Translations under genes and position numbers: made by a program
The notes under the pieces: generated by a model
Database searches by the model: none
Seen by the model: only the letters and a program-made list of their open reading frames with translations
Told to the model about the DNA's origin: nothing
Shown here: piece after piece, positions 1 through 10,942 of the stretch
How positions within the stretch are numbered: position 1 is the stretch's first letter
How the letters are laid out: every line of letters begins with the position of its first letter
Origin: an uncultured Pseudomonadales bacterium
GTDB lineage: Bacteria > Pseudomonadota > Gammaproteobacteria > Pseudomonadales > Azotimanducaceae
Length of the DNA: 64,000 nucleotides
NCBI GenBank assembly: GCA_951813295.1
Contig: CATOTI010000002.1
Coordinates: 1-64,000 of the forward strand
Direction of reading: 5' to 3'

Positions 1-469
1 GATCAATGCCATGGGCCTGCAAAAAGTGCCGGAGCGGAAGCGACCCGGCAATCACGATCTTTTCGCTATTTTCATTGCCAGTTGGGTTCAGCCAGACAAT
101 TTCGGGCGTTTGCACGTAGAACACACCAACGCCGCGACACGAACATTGTTCGAACGCGGCAATACTCATCGGCTTGGTGCCGCCGGTGGCGTTGAATACG
201 ACTTCGTGGGGACTGTGTTTGTTGATTAGCCCGTCTACGGCATCTTCAATACCTTGCAAACAGAAGGCATCCGCGACCCGCACAAGTTCCACGGCAACAC
301 CCATTTGTTGAATCACGTCGCGCTGGGCTTTGCCATTGCCTTTGTCTCGTTGCTGATCGCTGCACAGCAGATAGACCTTTTCCGGTTTCATGCCCTCATG
401 CAGCATCGGCAAAATGTTCGGCAAGGGTTGATCAGAAACGAAGCCGATATGCGCTTTGAGTTTTGCCAT
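1..469 (-). CDS. Card1/DUF1887-type CARF protein, N-terminal part (cut by window edge)
   Basis: The first 156 residues are visible and the frame is still open at base 1, so the 3' part lies outside the window. The translation starts MAKLKAHIGFVSDQPLPNIL and has the CARF ligand-binding motif NATGGTK at residues 93-99, typical of DUF1887/Card1-like proteins that bind cyclic oligoadenylate made by Cas10. In that family a PD-(D/E)XK nuclease domain follows the CARF domain, but here it would be off the edge and cannot be confirmed. The ATG at 469 is 40 bases downstream of cas6 in the same direction, so this is probably the last or next-to-last gene of the Cmr operon. The CARF fold is fairly sure; the nuclease is inferred. 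Confidence 0.8.
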   Translation of the reverse strand, partial: MAKLKAHIGFVSDQPLPNILPMLHEGMKPEKVYLLCSDQQRDKGNGKAQRDVIQQMGVAVELVRVADAFCLQGIEDAVDGLINKHSPHEVVFNATGGTKPMSIAAFEQCSCRGVGVFYVQTPEIVWLNPTGNENSEKIVIAGSLPLRHFLQAHGID

Positions 470-509
470 CAGATTTTCATCCCTTACGTGGGTGGCAGAG
501 CGGGGCTGT

Positions 510-1436
510 TCATGTCACGTTGTGAATTGTGAACTTCCCAAGCCCGAATCCGGTGTTTTTGCCGACATGCAGCAACTCACACAGGTACAGGGACGGCAGG
601 AAAGATCGCAACTCGCCGGTGATGCGCCAGTCACCGACCAGCCCGGGCAGGTGCATTTTCTGCTGCTGCCGGGAGGAATAGCGAGACCAGTGGAGCAGGC
701 GCAGCTTGTGTTCGCTCCCCAGCGTTTTCGCCTGTTCGGTGAGTTCCCTGATGTCCCCGGTATCCGACGGCAGGCCAGCAGTATCCTGAAACAGGCGAAT
801 GCGGCGCAGGCAACTGACCATCAAATCCGCCGGCGTCAGTCTGGCTGTCCCCAGCACCTTGCCCTGGCGTTGCAATCGCAGCGGGGTTTCCATGCGCAGT
901 TGGATACTGGTGGCGTCTGTTGGTGCAGTCACCCGGGTACGCTGTTCGTGTGTTGGGATTTCCGGCATGTGCTCATGCCAGATGCTCTCGTGCCGCTCGC
1001 CATCGCAGCGGCTGACGCGGCATAACCTCGCCTTCACCTTGCTCCGACCGAGCCCGCAAGCTAGGGCCTGCTGCCAGGCAAGGATGATCAGCGGCAGTTG
1101 CGCCAGCGCTTTGCCGAACAGCACCATGTGGAACCCCAGTTGATCTTCCGGAGTCAACATGGCGTCGCCCGGGGGTGGCGGTTCGATCACATAGGGCAGC
1201 ATCGCTGCGCGCTGACGGTGGTCAGGACCGCTGGTCACAGGCTCGAAAACAGCCGTATAGGAACAGCCACTCTGAACCGGGCAGCCATCGCACACCGTGC
1301 GTCCTGTGACGCAGGCCATGCGCCGCAGGGCCGCGCCGAAGGCACCCCTGAGTATGGAGCCACTGTAAGGCGGCAGCGACAGCGGTTGCTGCACGGTGCA
1401 CTCGAAGCGGTAGCGAACGATGGGGTAAGAGTTCAT
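510..1436 (-). CDS. cas6: Cas6-family pre-crRNA endoribonuclease
   Basis: This is a 308-residue RAMP-fold protein of the Cas6 type that would cut the CRISPR precursor transcript inside the repeats. The C-terminal glycine-rich loop VGKNTGFGLGKF (about residues 290-301) is the family hallmark, and the N-terminal half has the GSILRGAFGAALR segment seen in these proteins. Four cysteines lie around residues 40-60 (CVTGRTVCDGCPVQSGC), a possible metal site also seen in some members. The start is the ATG at 1436, which overlaps the cmr6 stop as ATGA; a start five codons earlier is in frame but less well placed. Its presence implies a CRISPR array elsewhere, since none is in the window. Confidence 0.9.
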   Translation of the reverse strand: MNSYPIVRYRFECTVQQPLSLPPYSGSILRGAFGAALRRMACVTGRTVCDGCPVQSGCSYTAVFEPVTSGPDHRQRAAMLPYVIEPPPPGDAMLTPEDQLGFHMVLFGKALAQLPLIILAWQQALACGLGRSKVKARLCRVSRCDGERHESIWHEHMPEIPTHEQRTRVTAPTDATSIQLRMETPLRLQRQGKVLGTARLTPADLMVSCLRRIRLFQDTAGLPSDTGDIRELTEQAKTLGSEHKLRLLHWSRYSSRQQQKMHLPGLVGDWRITGELRSFLPSLYLCELLHVGKNTGFGLGKFTIHNVT

Positions 1437-2602
1437 TGGCCGGTCAGCCAAGCCATGACACGCAGGGTGTTCTGATGGTCCTTGTCTTTGGCAGGCCTTT
1501 TCTTTGCACTTGTCTCACGCCATTGTTTTGCTTTTTGCATCCGGGCTTTGAGTTCCTCCGCAACGGTGATTTTGTCCTGACCTCGCCACAGCTCATCTTT
1601 CACCGCCTGGATGATTGCAGCGATTTCCGTCATGTTCTTGTCCGTCCGCGCCTCAAGCACTTCCTGGATCTCCCGTTCTATCGGGGACATCGCCGCCAGG
1701 CGTTCGGCCCGCTGCCTCTCTTGCATTTCGCGTTGCTGGCGTTCCTGGTGCCGACGCTTTATCTCGGCCTCCTGCCCCGTATCTCGTTGCATCGCCCCAT
1801 ACCCCACGGCGGTCTTGGCACCGAAACCACACCATTCGAAAGCGTGTTCAAAGGCGGATTCCAACAGGGTTTTCCAACGATCATTTTCAGCCAGATCAGT
1901 TGTCAGGCGCTTGCGGTCGCAAACCACATGGAAGGTGAAATTCGACCCTGGCGGCACGGTCATAAAATTGATGGGGATGGGTTGGCCCGAGTCATGGGGC
2001 GAGGCACTGCCTTGGTAATAGTGAGAATAGTGCGGGGTCATGACCTCGATCGCGAGCCTGCCTCCGGATATTTCCGGCAGGACATCCCAGAAAGACAGGG
2101 CACCATGCCCCGCATCAGAGGAATCTGGTCCGAACAAGGTATTAATGGCTTCCTGCGTCCATACGCCATCTTCGGACTGAGCCGCCCAGGTCACACTCGG
2201 CGCGATTCCGGCCAGTTCTTCCGCCGCCCGTCGCACCACGCCCTTGACACCGCTGCCCGGCAGATACGGCAGGCCGTAGGGGTTGAGGAAGGAGAAACCA
2301 TTTTCCAGCGGGTGTTCGTTACCCAGGCCGGTGGCGAAGGGCGAGTCTGACCTGGCAATCAGTTGAAGCTGCGACTCCTCCGATAGGTTCGCAAACACCG
2401 CCTTCTGGCGCTTGCCGAAGGCGTCCAACATTTTACGATCAGCGGGGTTGATAGCTGCTGCTTCTTTTGACGCAGATACGCTATCGGTCTCTTTGGACCA
2501 ATCGACCTTCTGCCATAACTTTAAGAACATGCCGAATCGCGAGGCAGGCGAAGCGTCTTTGAAACTGTCTCCCAAATATTTCGGAACGGCAGCTACAGGC
2601 AT
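1433..2602 (-). CDS. cmr6: Type III-B effector subunit Cmr6
   Basis: This 389-residue RAMP protein caps the Cmr filament near the 3' end of the crRNA. The N-terminus (MPVAAVPKYLGDSF, then ASPASRFGMFLKLW) and the RAMP glycine segment LPGSGVKGVVRRAAEEL match the Cmr6 family. The frame stays open to 2806, but the ATG at 2602 is preferred: it is preceded by GGGGAGG eight bases upstream and lies just after the cmr5 stop (TGAGATG). The last 100 or so residues form a charged, heptad-like extension rich in Glu, Arg and Gln (after about residue 280) that looks like a coiled coil. The 3' end overlaps cas6 by four bases. Confidence 0.92.
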   Translation of the reverse strand: MPVAAVPKYLGDSFKDASPASRFGMFLKLWQKVDWSKETDSVSASKEAAAINPADRKMLDAFGKRQKAVFANLSEESQLQLIARSDSPFATGLGNEHPLENGFSFLNPYGLPYLPGSGVKGVVRRAAEELAGIAPSVTWAAQSEDGVWTQEAINTLFGPDSSDAGHGALSFWDVLPEISGGRLAIEVMTPHYSHYYQGSASPHDSGQPIPINFMTVPPGSNFTFHVVCDRKRLTTDLAENDRWKTLLESAFEHAFEWCGFGAKTAVGYGAMQRDTGQEAEIKRRHQERQQREMQERQRAERLAAMSPIEREIQEVLEARTDKNMTEIAAIIQAVKDELWRGQDKITVAEELKARMQKAKQWRETSAKKRPAKDKDHQNTLRVMAWLTGQ

Positions 2603-2603
2603 C

Positions 2604-3032
2604 TCACTGGCCTCCCCGCCGGGCATCCGGCCCTTCAACAGGTCCATCCGAGCGGGATTGGGCTGGATCATCACCGCCATGCTGCGCCGCAGCGATCTGC
2701 CGCATCCAGCGTAGCCAGGCCATCGCTTCGGTGGTGATCTCTTGAAACTCGCGTGGCTCGGTTTGCAGCAGGTGCTCCATGCAACCCTCGAAATCCTCGG
2801 GCACACCCTTGCGCTGATGTAGCCAACCGCGCAGATGTCCTGCCAGTTGTTCGTGCTCGCCGCCTTTTTTCTGCTCCAGAAAAGCCATTACCTGCATCAG
2901 CCCGCTGTTTATGATCAGCGCGGGCAGGCCCTTGGCCAGGTTCGTGTATTCCTTTGAGCAGCTCTTGCTCTTGTCCCAGGCATGTCTGGCGCGTTGCTGT
3001 TCCAGGGTTGGCGTCGGGGTTGTTTTCGGCAT
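2604..3032 (-). CDS. cmr5: Type III-B small subunit Cmr5
   Basis: This is a small, mostly helical 142-residue protein placed between cmr4 and cmr6, as usual for Cmr operons. The family trait is the segment RHAWDKSKSCSKEYTNLAKG near the N-terminus, followed by helices with ALIINSGLMQVMAFL and a tryptophan-rich C-terminal part. Cmr5 packs along the Cmr4 filament and helps hold the target RNA; it has no catalytic residues. The ATG at 3032 is two bases after the cmr4 stop. The final 20 or so residues (after RQIAAAQHGG) are likely disordered. Confidence 0.92.
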   Translation of the reverse strand: MPKTTPTPTLEQQRARHAWDKSKSCSKEYTNLAKGLPALIINSGLMQVMAFLEQKKGGEHEQLAGHLRGWLHQRKGVPEDFEGCMEHLLQTEPREFQEITTEAMAWLRWMRQIAAAQHGGDDPAQSRSDGPVEGPDARRGGQ

Positions 3033-3033
3033 A

Positions 3034-5137
<2,104 letters not shown>

Positions 5138-5138
<1 letters not shown>

Positions 5139-5497
5139 CAGGCACCGTCTCCTTCGATAAATCGGTGCATGCGCTCAACGGCCGCCAACAAATCAGCCAG
5201 ATCACGCTCAACCACATTCCATACGACCTCAAGATCAATCCCGAGATACCCATGCGCCAGCACGTTTCGAAAACCGGCCAGGTCCGCCCAGGGAATTCCC
5301 GGTTCCGTTGCCTTGGTTGTTGCGCTTAGTCGTTGGCTGGACTCGGCCAGCGTTTGCAGGTTTCGGAGCACCGCATCCTGGACCATGGGCGTCTGCAGGA
5401 AAGTATCCTGCGCTCCACCCGTGTATTCACGGATGCGTTCAATGCATTCGCGTACATGGTCAAGCAGAACCCGTTCGGATTGTCGCGTGGGCTTCAT
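5138..5497 (-). CDS. hepT: HepT-like HEPN-domain RNase toxin (DUF86 type)
   Basis: This 119-residue all-helical protein has the HEPN RNase motif RNVLAHGY: Arg77, four residues, His82, then Tyr84. In the MntA/HepT (type VII) toxin-antitoxin systems this Arg-His pair cuts RNA and the Tyr is adenylylated by MntA to silence the toxin. All three residues are intact. It lies directly downstream of the nucleotidyltransferase gene with an ATGA overlap and runs into cmr3 with a one-base overlap, so it is fully embedded in the Cmr operon. Family assignment is firm; a role linked to CRISPR immunity is my inference. Confidence 0.85.
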
Positions 5498-5778
5498 AAG
5501 GTCACAGCCTCGGCCAGAACGCGATCCCGCAATGCGGGATGCAGGCCCCGATCGCTCACCACATCCACACGGCGATGGAGCAGACTCTGGATCTCCACCA
5601 ATAGCCCGCCCAACTCAAGGGCGCTCTTGTCGCGGGGAATGGACACCAACAGGTCCGCATCACTGCTTTCGTCCGCGTCGTCCCTCGCCATAGAGCCGAA
5701 TATGCGCACATTTTCAATACCACGCCGTCGCGCCAGGGTCAGGATTTGATCACGATGCTGCTCAATCAGCGGGTGCAT
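5494..5778 (-). CDS. mntA: MntA-like minimal nucleotidyltransferase antitoxin
   Basis: This 94-residue protein has the DNA polymerase beta-type nucleotidyltransferase core. Gly28-Ser29 in FGSMAR, the Asp40-x-Asp42 pair in SDADLLVSI and a third acidic residue (Asp72 in RRVDVVS) form a complete catalytic triad. Known MntA proteins attach AMP to the tyrosine of the partner HEPN toxin, and the partner HEPN gene follows at once. The ATG at 5778 lies 17 bases inside the 3' end of cas10, so the pair is translationally tied to Cas10. Both genes of the pair appear intact, which argues against decay. Confidence 0.87.
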   Translation of the reverse strand: MHPLIEQHRDQILTLARRRGIENVRIFGSMARDDADESSDADLLVSIPRDKSALELGGLLVEIQSLLHRRVDVVSDRGLHPALRDRVLAEAVTL

Positions 5779-8700
5779 TCACCTTCTCCTGATCTGATGC
5801 CGTTGGCTCCGGTTTATCGAGGCGCACTTCCCGCGCGAGAAATTCAGCCACACCGAGAAAGTTTTCGAGATAGTCCAGGCGGTCTTCCTGCTTAATCGCG
5901 AGCGTCGCCAACCGACTCGCGAGCAATTGTTCACGGCAGAATTCCTTGTCCTCGCCAGTGCCTGCCTGCCGCTGGAGCTGGTCATCCAGCAGGCTACCGA
6001 GCATGTCCTGCGGTGCATCGTGCGGCAGGTCCTTGAGCCACAGCAGGCAGTGATAGGCGGCGCGGCGGGATACGGAAGGCCTAGCGAGAAACTCCCGCAC
6101 ATCTTGCAGCAACTGCAACTCCCCCCACTTGCCAGTCAGCTTTAGCGCGCCGCCAGCGCGCTTGACGATGGTGATACCGAAGGCGTTCCGCCCGCCTTGG
6201 CACTTGGCGCGTTGTTCGGCGTCTTTCATTTCCCGGCGAACCGCTGCCAAAGGTGCCTTGTGATGGGCGATCACCGCGCCGCAACTGGCGGTGGCTCCGC
6301 CCATCATTCTGAACAGTTGATTGCGCAACAAGGCAAAGCCTTTCTTACAGACCAGCTTCCCCGCCTGCCTTGCCCGCTGCATATCGCCCCAGTCTTTGTT
6401 CTGATAGTCCGCGTCGTCACCACTCCAAGCGTTGCGCAAGCGCTGCATGGCCGGCAGCAGGTCTTGCACCGGCAACATGGCGAATACATCGTCGCCACCT
6501 GCATAGATCAAACGGCCAAGGTGCTCCCGTTCCACGATATGCGGTACAACATGCAGGGCGAAGTCGTTCAGCGCGGCGGATATCGCCAGGTGGCGGTTGG
6601 GCGAGAGTGCACGGGGCGACGCTGCGTATTCCCCGATTTTCGCGTTGTCTCGCGCTTTTTTCTTCACGAATTCCCGGAGTTGCGGGTGGAAACTCTTTTC
6701 ATAGGAGATTGCAAACTTCTCATCGCCCGACAGAATGTGCCCCATATTGTCGCCGTCCAGCAACAGCAGGGCGTAGTAGGCTTCCAGTTGGTCCTGTGCG
6801 CCCAGGCCAAGAATCTGTTTGACCTCTTTGCGAAGTTCATCCGCTTCTTGCTCATCCTCCAGGTCATCCGCCTTGTCCAACAGGCCAGCCAGCTTCTTCG
6901 CCTGATCTATTGATGGGTGGCTCCGGTAATCCGCCATGAGCTTTCGGGGTAGCGCCATTGGGTCTGGGTCGTATCTGTCCAGTAGCTTCTGCGCCTCGTC
7001 GGAACGCTCGCTATTGTTTTTCAGCCAGCTTTCAAGTTGCGCCGCCAGCGCCATCGTGTGGGTGGAGACGACAAAGCGATTGACCCGGGCTTCTGTCGCC
7101 CGCCCAACCTCTTCCGCAAACAGGGTTGGCCAGAGGCGTTTCACCGCCGATAACCCGCCGAGATATTCCCCCTTTTTGGCCCAGGAAGGTTTTTTGTCAT
7201 GCAGCCTTTGCCACAGCGTGTCGTCGCGCTGGCCTTGCGGCTTATCAAGGTCTGCCCGGTCCAGCGTCAGCCATTCGCTCTCCCCTGTAAGGGAATCACG
7301 CCAGCCTTTTTGCGTCAGTTGGTCGAAGGGTCGCACCGCCTTGGCGGCGGACAGGGCACGCTCGGCCAGATCGTAGACCGCCGGATAAAGCACTCCGGGA
7401 TTCGGACGCCAGAAGGTGGTGTTGTCGTCCCACCGTTCCACCAGCACCTTCCACGCATCGGATGCCAGGAAGCCGCCGACCCCGCCTTCGTTTGCGTCGA
7501 AGAACGGTGCCATGGCTTCTTGTAACCGAGACACATCCAGGTCGGTCTGCTGGTCTTCGTTGCGGGGTTTGATCAAAGAGAAAGGCACCGCGGCCCAGTG
7601 GACTTCCGGGAAGCCGTCGAGTTGGTCACGCATTTGTGTGTGGCAGTATTTTTCGTCGCCGCCCGTCGCGCCGATCTCTTCCAGCAAACAGTTCACGGTT
7701 TGCTCGCCGATGCTTTGCAGCCAGCACCGAACCTGTTGCTCGATGTCTTGCGCAAGCCCCTTCGCCTGATCGGCAGGCACGACGGCCACAAAGCGATTGG
7801 GCAGGGCGCCAGCGAACAAGGGATTGGCATCTGTTGCCGACTTCGCCCAGTCGCAATCGCTAAACCACTCGGCCGGGAGCCCCATTTCATCCCGCAGCCA
7901 GACATCCACCTGGGGAATGCCACGCAAGCGCGGGAACAGAATGGCGTCCGGACCCAGGCGTTCGCAGACGACTTTCATGGCCTCCCATGACAGCCGCGCC
8001 AGCAGATGCGAACCGGCCCACAGGTCGGCGGTAGAGCGGGCCGCAGCAATAAAAGGCTGCACCGGCCCCAGCGACAGCGCCAGCAGCGCGGCTTCGCTCT
8101 TGCCATCCGCCGCGAAGGTACCGGCGAAAGCGCTGGTCAGGTCCAGATGATCCCAGATGGAATGGTCCGGCACGCGGGTATCCGCCGGTAACAACGGCCA
8201 CAGAAAACCCAGCTTGCCGTCGTCATCTTCCTCGCTGAGTTTCGGGCCGAAGCGCCAGCAGGCCAGCAGGGTTTTTTGCCAATCGGGCTTGTCGCTGATT
8301 CCATCCTTGATGACAAGGCTGGAAAAATGCTCGAAGCTGCGTTGCTTGATGTCCGTAATGTCTGTTTCCGCCAGCCGTTTCAGGTCAAGTCTCTCACCGG
8401 TCAAGGGGTGAATCAGGATGGGCGATTGAGTCCAGCGCACCTGACAGCCGGGTGCGATCTTGAAGGTTTTTGTTGCGCCTGTTTTTGTTTCGACCGTGAT
8501 TTCTTCCATAGGCCATTGGGGACGATCCGCTGCCGCGGCCCACCAATCAGCGCGTTTGACATCCTTGTACAGGGTGATGGGAATACCATTCTTGAACAGC
8601 ACGCCGGCCAGCACATCGGTATTGTCCGGATCAAGCCAGTCGCCAACCGGTAGATTGTGAAAGCCGAGGTCGCGGTGCAGCGCCTTGCAGGTGCCGCCCT

Positions 8701-8800
8701 CATGGCCTGCCGGGTCGCGCAAGAGCACCAGGGCTTTTTCCGCCGGGTCGTGCAAGCGGGCGTGCAGCTTGGTCTGCCAGAAGGTGTCTGGGGTGCTCAT
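5762..8800 (-). CDS. cmr2: Type III-B large subunit Cas10/Cmr2, cyclic oligoadenylate synthase
   Basis: This is a 1012-residue Cas10. Near the N-terminus LHDPAEK holds a His17-Asp18 pair in the position of the HD nuclease motif; whether the domain cleaves DNA is uncertain, as is usual for Cmr2. The first Palm region has LLLDGDNMG (about residue 680) and the second has AGGDDVFAML with the GGDD catalytic motif at residues 768-771. Cyclic oligoadenylate synthesis should therefore be active, which fits the two CARF proteins in the operon. The ATG overlaps the cmr1 stop (ATGA). The 3' end overlaps the nucleotidyltransferase gene by 17 bases. Confidence 0.95.
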   Translation of the reverse strand: MSTPDTFWQTKLHARLHDPAEKALVLLRDPAGHEGGTCKALHRDLGFHNLPVGDWLDPDNTDVLAGVLFKNGIPITLYKDVKRADWWAAAADRPQWPMEEITVETKTGATKTFKIAPGCQVRWTQSPILIHPLTGERLDLKRLAETDITDIKQRSFEHFSSLVIKDGISDKPDWQKTLLACWRFGPKLSEEDDDGKLGFLWPLLPADTRVPDHSIWDHLDLTSAFAGTFAADGKSEAALLALSLGPVQPFIAAARSTADLWAGSHLLARLSWEAMKVVCERLGPDAILFPRLRGIPQVDVWLRDEMGLPAEWFSDCDWAKSATDANPLFAGALPNRFVAVVPADQAKGLAQDIEQQVRCWLQSIGEQTVNCLLEEIGATGGDEKYCHTQMRDQLDGFPEVHWAAVPFSLIKPRNEDQQTDLDVSRLQEAMAPFFDANEGGVGGFLASDAWKVLVERWDDNTTFWRPNPGVLYPAVYDLAERALSAAKAVRPFDQLTQKGWRDSLTGESEWLTLDRADLDKPQGQRDDTLWQRLHDKKPSWAKKGEYLGGLSAVKRLWPTLFAEEVGRATEARVNRFVVSTHTMALAAQLESWLKNNSERSDEAQKLLDRYDPDPMALPRKLMADYRSHPSIDQAKKLAGLLDKADDLEDEQEADELRKEVKQILGLGAQDQLEAYYALLLLDGDNMGHILSGDEKFAISYEKSFHPQLREFVKKKARDNAKIGEYAASPRALSPNRHLAISAALNDFALHVVPHIVEREHLGRLIYAGGDDVFAMLPVQDLLPAMQRLRNAWSGDDADYQNKDWGDMQRARQAGKLVCKKGFALLRNQLFRMMGGATASCGAVIAHHKAPLAAVRREMKDAEQRAKCQGGRNAFGITIVKRAGGALKLTGKWGELQLLQDVREFLARPSVSRRAAYHCLLWLKDLPHDAPQDMLGSLLDDQLQRQAGTGEDKEFCREQLLASRLATLAIKQEDRLDYLENFLGVAEFLAREVRLDKPEPTASDQEKVNAPAD

Positions 8801-9783
8801 GCTGGTTTCCGCTGGATATCGTGTTGGTCGTCGTCCAGAAATTCATGGACACGTTTCCACATCGTCACAAGCTCGGTTCTGTTCGGGGAAAAATCCAGCG
8901 GCGGCAGGCAGGGTAAATGAAACACAAGGGCCTTCACTTTACTGTTGGAGGCTGGAACCACCTTGAAACGCAGGCTGCTCGGCAGGCGCTTGTTGCCCCA
9001 ATTCTTGGGATCATGTTTCGTGACGGGATAGTTCAGCCAATGTCGATTTGTTTTGAATGTGCTGTTTAGATTCTTGCGCAGTTGCGCCAGTTGGGTCATT
9101 GCCTTCTGCCAGTTGGCAACCGCTTCCGACTGCCACATCAGCAAGCCGCCCCTGTCATCACATCCTATGGCATGGGGCCAGTCTCTCTGTAACGCGCGTT
9201 CCAGCCTGGCGGTGAATTTCCCGGCATCAACCGCCAGTTCCGGCGTTCCGTCTTGAGGTTCGAGCGATACCGACCCCCAGCCATTGCGGCTGCGCCCGCC
9301 GATGGTGCCAAATTGGTCGATCAGTGCCAGCGTGTTGGCGATGTCATCTTCATGTTCTTCCGGCACGGCAAGACGTACGGTTGCCGAACCTTCAGCTTGA
9401 ATCGCCGACCCATGCGCTAAGCGCGTTCCTATTCTTCGATCATATTGTACAGGCCCATAACCCAGATACAGGTCAGCAGCCACTGGGTTCTTGGATCCAA
9501 TTCCTGGCAGTTTATGCCATCCATTCGAGCCTTCGCGCCAGTCGCTCAGCCGCATCCTGACCAGGCTTTTCGTGGTGCCACTGTCCAACCAGGCATTGCC
9601 GAACAGTTGACCTTCCGCTTCCCTGATTTTTTTCCATTCATGGGCATGGCTTTCCGCCACCGCCACGCGCCACCAGTGGCGCAGCAACGCTTTGAAAGGT
9701 GGCGTGCGCCATTGGCCGCTCTGCTCAGCATTGCCGAGAAAAGCCGGCGTAGTGAAAGTGACCCGGTATTGCAGTGTCTTCAT
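8797..9783 (-). CDS. cmr1: Type III-B subunit Cmr1
   Basis: This 328-residue double-RAMP protein occupies the 3' end of the crRNA with Cmr6. The opening MKTLQYRVTFTTPAFLGNAE, followed by GQWRTPPFKALLRHWWRVA, is diagnostic for Cmr1, and a second glycine segment (TIGGRSRNGWGSV) follows near residue 165. The start at 9783 is chosen because it gives the usual family N-terminus and falls just after the stop of the CARF gene (9800). An adjacent ATG at 9786 is equally possible, and longer in-frame forms up to 9822 would overlap the CARF gene. Confidence 0.92.
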   Translation of the reverse strand: MKTLQYRVTFTTPAFLGNAEQSGQWRTPPFKALLRHWWRVAVAESHAHEWKKIREAEGQLFGNAWLDSGTTKSLVRMRLSDWREGSNGWHKLPGIGSKNPVAADLYLGYGPVQYDRRIGTRLAHGSAIQAEGSATVRLAVPEEHEDDIANTLALIDQFGTIGGRSRNGWGSVSLEPQDGTPELAVDAGKFTARLERALQRDWPHAIGCDDRGGLLMWQSEAVANWQKAMTQLAQLRKNLNSTFKTNRHWLNYPVTKHDPKNWGNKRLPSSLRFKVVPASNSKVKALVFHLPCLPPLDFSPNRTELVTMWKRVHEFLDDDQHDIQRKPA

Positions 9784-9799
9784 CATCTCTACAATCGCT

Positions 9800-10942
9800 C
9801 TAATCCGAAGCATCCGCTTCAACCGAAGCGTAGCGTATCGCTTCAGGAGGCAGGCTTAACCCGTAACGGGTTTCCGGTCGTTTACCTGAACTTGCTATTC
9901 TGTAGGGCTCAAATAGCTGCGGCGGGAGATTTTTCTTCAAAGCGGCGTTGGTCCGTGACATTTTCGAATCGAATTCCTCCTTCCCCATACCCCTGGAAAA
10001 TGACTGCTCCGCCTGCTCATAGTCCGCGCTGAATTCGCCGACAATCCGCCGGTATTCGGCAAGAAAAGCCGTGGCGATGCCTGGTCCATCATCATCGTAT
10101 CTTATGGGGTCCGATCCCTCGCAGCGACGCCGCGCCATCCAGCTGTAAAACGCCAGTTCAGCCGGCGCAATGTCCTCAATCACAACGCCGGAAACCGACA
10201 GGCAACGACCGGCTAAATCAATCACCAGTTGCAATGGCCCCAGCGCACTTTGGGCCGCCGCCACCGTGGCGCTGAAACTGCTCGCGCCATTCATCAGGCT
10301 CGGCGGCAAGCCCTCGCGCATCCGCACAAAGGGGATTTCGGCCAGAGAAACCTGCGCTTCTTTCGTATCGTAAGCACGCGGCTGCTCACCCCGTGTGTGG
10401 ATCAACTGGCTGTGCTTCGTTGGATAGTAGAAGTCGGGGTGCGACTCATACGGCGCATTGACCAGCACATGCGAAAGCCGATCCTGGCTGCGCCCGTACA
10501 GGCTGATCGCATAACCCAGATAGTAACCCATGGTTTTGCGGCCACCGGCGATAGATGCATGCAGACTGGCCATCGGGTCGGCAGTCAAATCGCGCACCGT
10601 TTGGGTGATGGTGTCGGCGCAACGCCGGTTGTCCGCCTCGCTGCGGATATCTTCCAGCAGACCGTCCATGTCGTCACGAATCACCCAGACGTTTTCCATA
10701 CCGAAATGGATGGTGGGCAGGTCGTACTCCCGGCACAGACGATGAAAGTGCCCGTGCTCCGGATTGAGCAGCGCGTGCCGCACCCGCTCCGCCCCTTCTT
10801 TGGTCGTGATTAGATGGACCTCCGTTGGCACCCAGGGGTCGTGCCGGTTGGCCGCGAGCGCATACAGAGTTTCCGTCACCACCTGTGGCGACAGGCCCGT
10901 GACAGCCAGCAAAATTCTGCGCGGATAATGGGTCGGCACCAT
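9800..10942 (-). CDS. CARF-domain protein of the NE0113/TIGR02584 type
   Basis: This 380-residue protein opens the Cmr operon. Its N-terminal CARF (Rossmann-like) domain has RRILLAVTGLSPQVVTETLY at residues 8-27 and a second ligand motif, ASIAGGRKTMGYYLGY, with GGRKT at 133-137. These match the minor Cas family first named after Nitrosomonas NE0113. The C-terminal half (after about residue 210) contains no histidine, so it cannot hold the RX4-6H HEPN RNase site of Csm6/Csx1. The tail near residues 345-372 (PYRIASSGKRPETRYGLSLP) resembles a winged-helix-like end, but I cannot assign it. It may be a sensor, a regulator or a cyclic-oligoadenylate-degrading protein. Its first 45 codons are duplicated at 12710-12844. 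Confidence 0.85.
   Translation of the reverse strand: MVPTHYPRRILLAVTGLSPQVVTETLYALAANRHDPWVPTEVHLITTKEGAERVRHALLNPEHGHFHRLCREYDLPTIHFGMENVWVIRDDMDGLLEDIRSEADNRRCADTITQTVRDLTADPMASLHASIAGGRKTMGYYLGYAISLYGRSQDRLSHVLVNAPYESHPDFYYPTKHSQLIHTRGEQPRAYDTKEAQVSLAEIPFVRMREGLPPSLMNGASSFSATVAAAQSALGPLQLVIDLAGRCLSVSGVVIEDIAPAELAFYSWMARRRCEGSDPIRYDDDGPGIATAFLAEYRRIVGEFSADYEQAEQSFSRGMGKEEFDSKMSRTNAALKKNLPPQLFEPYRIASSGKRPETRYGLSLPPEAIRYASVEADASD

Noticed and set aside
2603..2806. A longer Cmr6 starting as early as 2806
   Set aside because: It would overlap most of the cmr5 3' half; the strong ribosome site at the 2602 ATG and the family N-terminus favour the short form.
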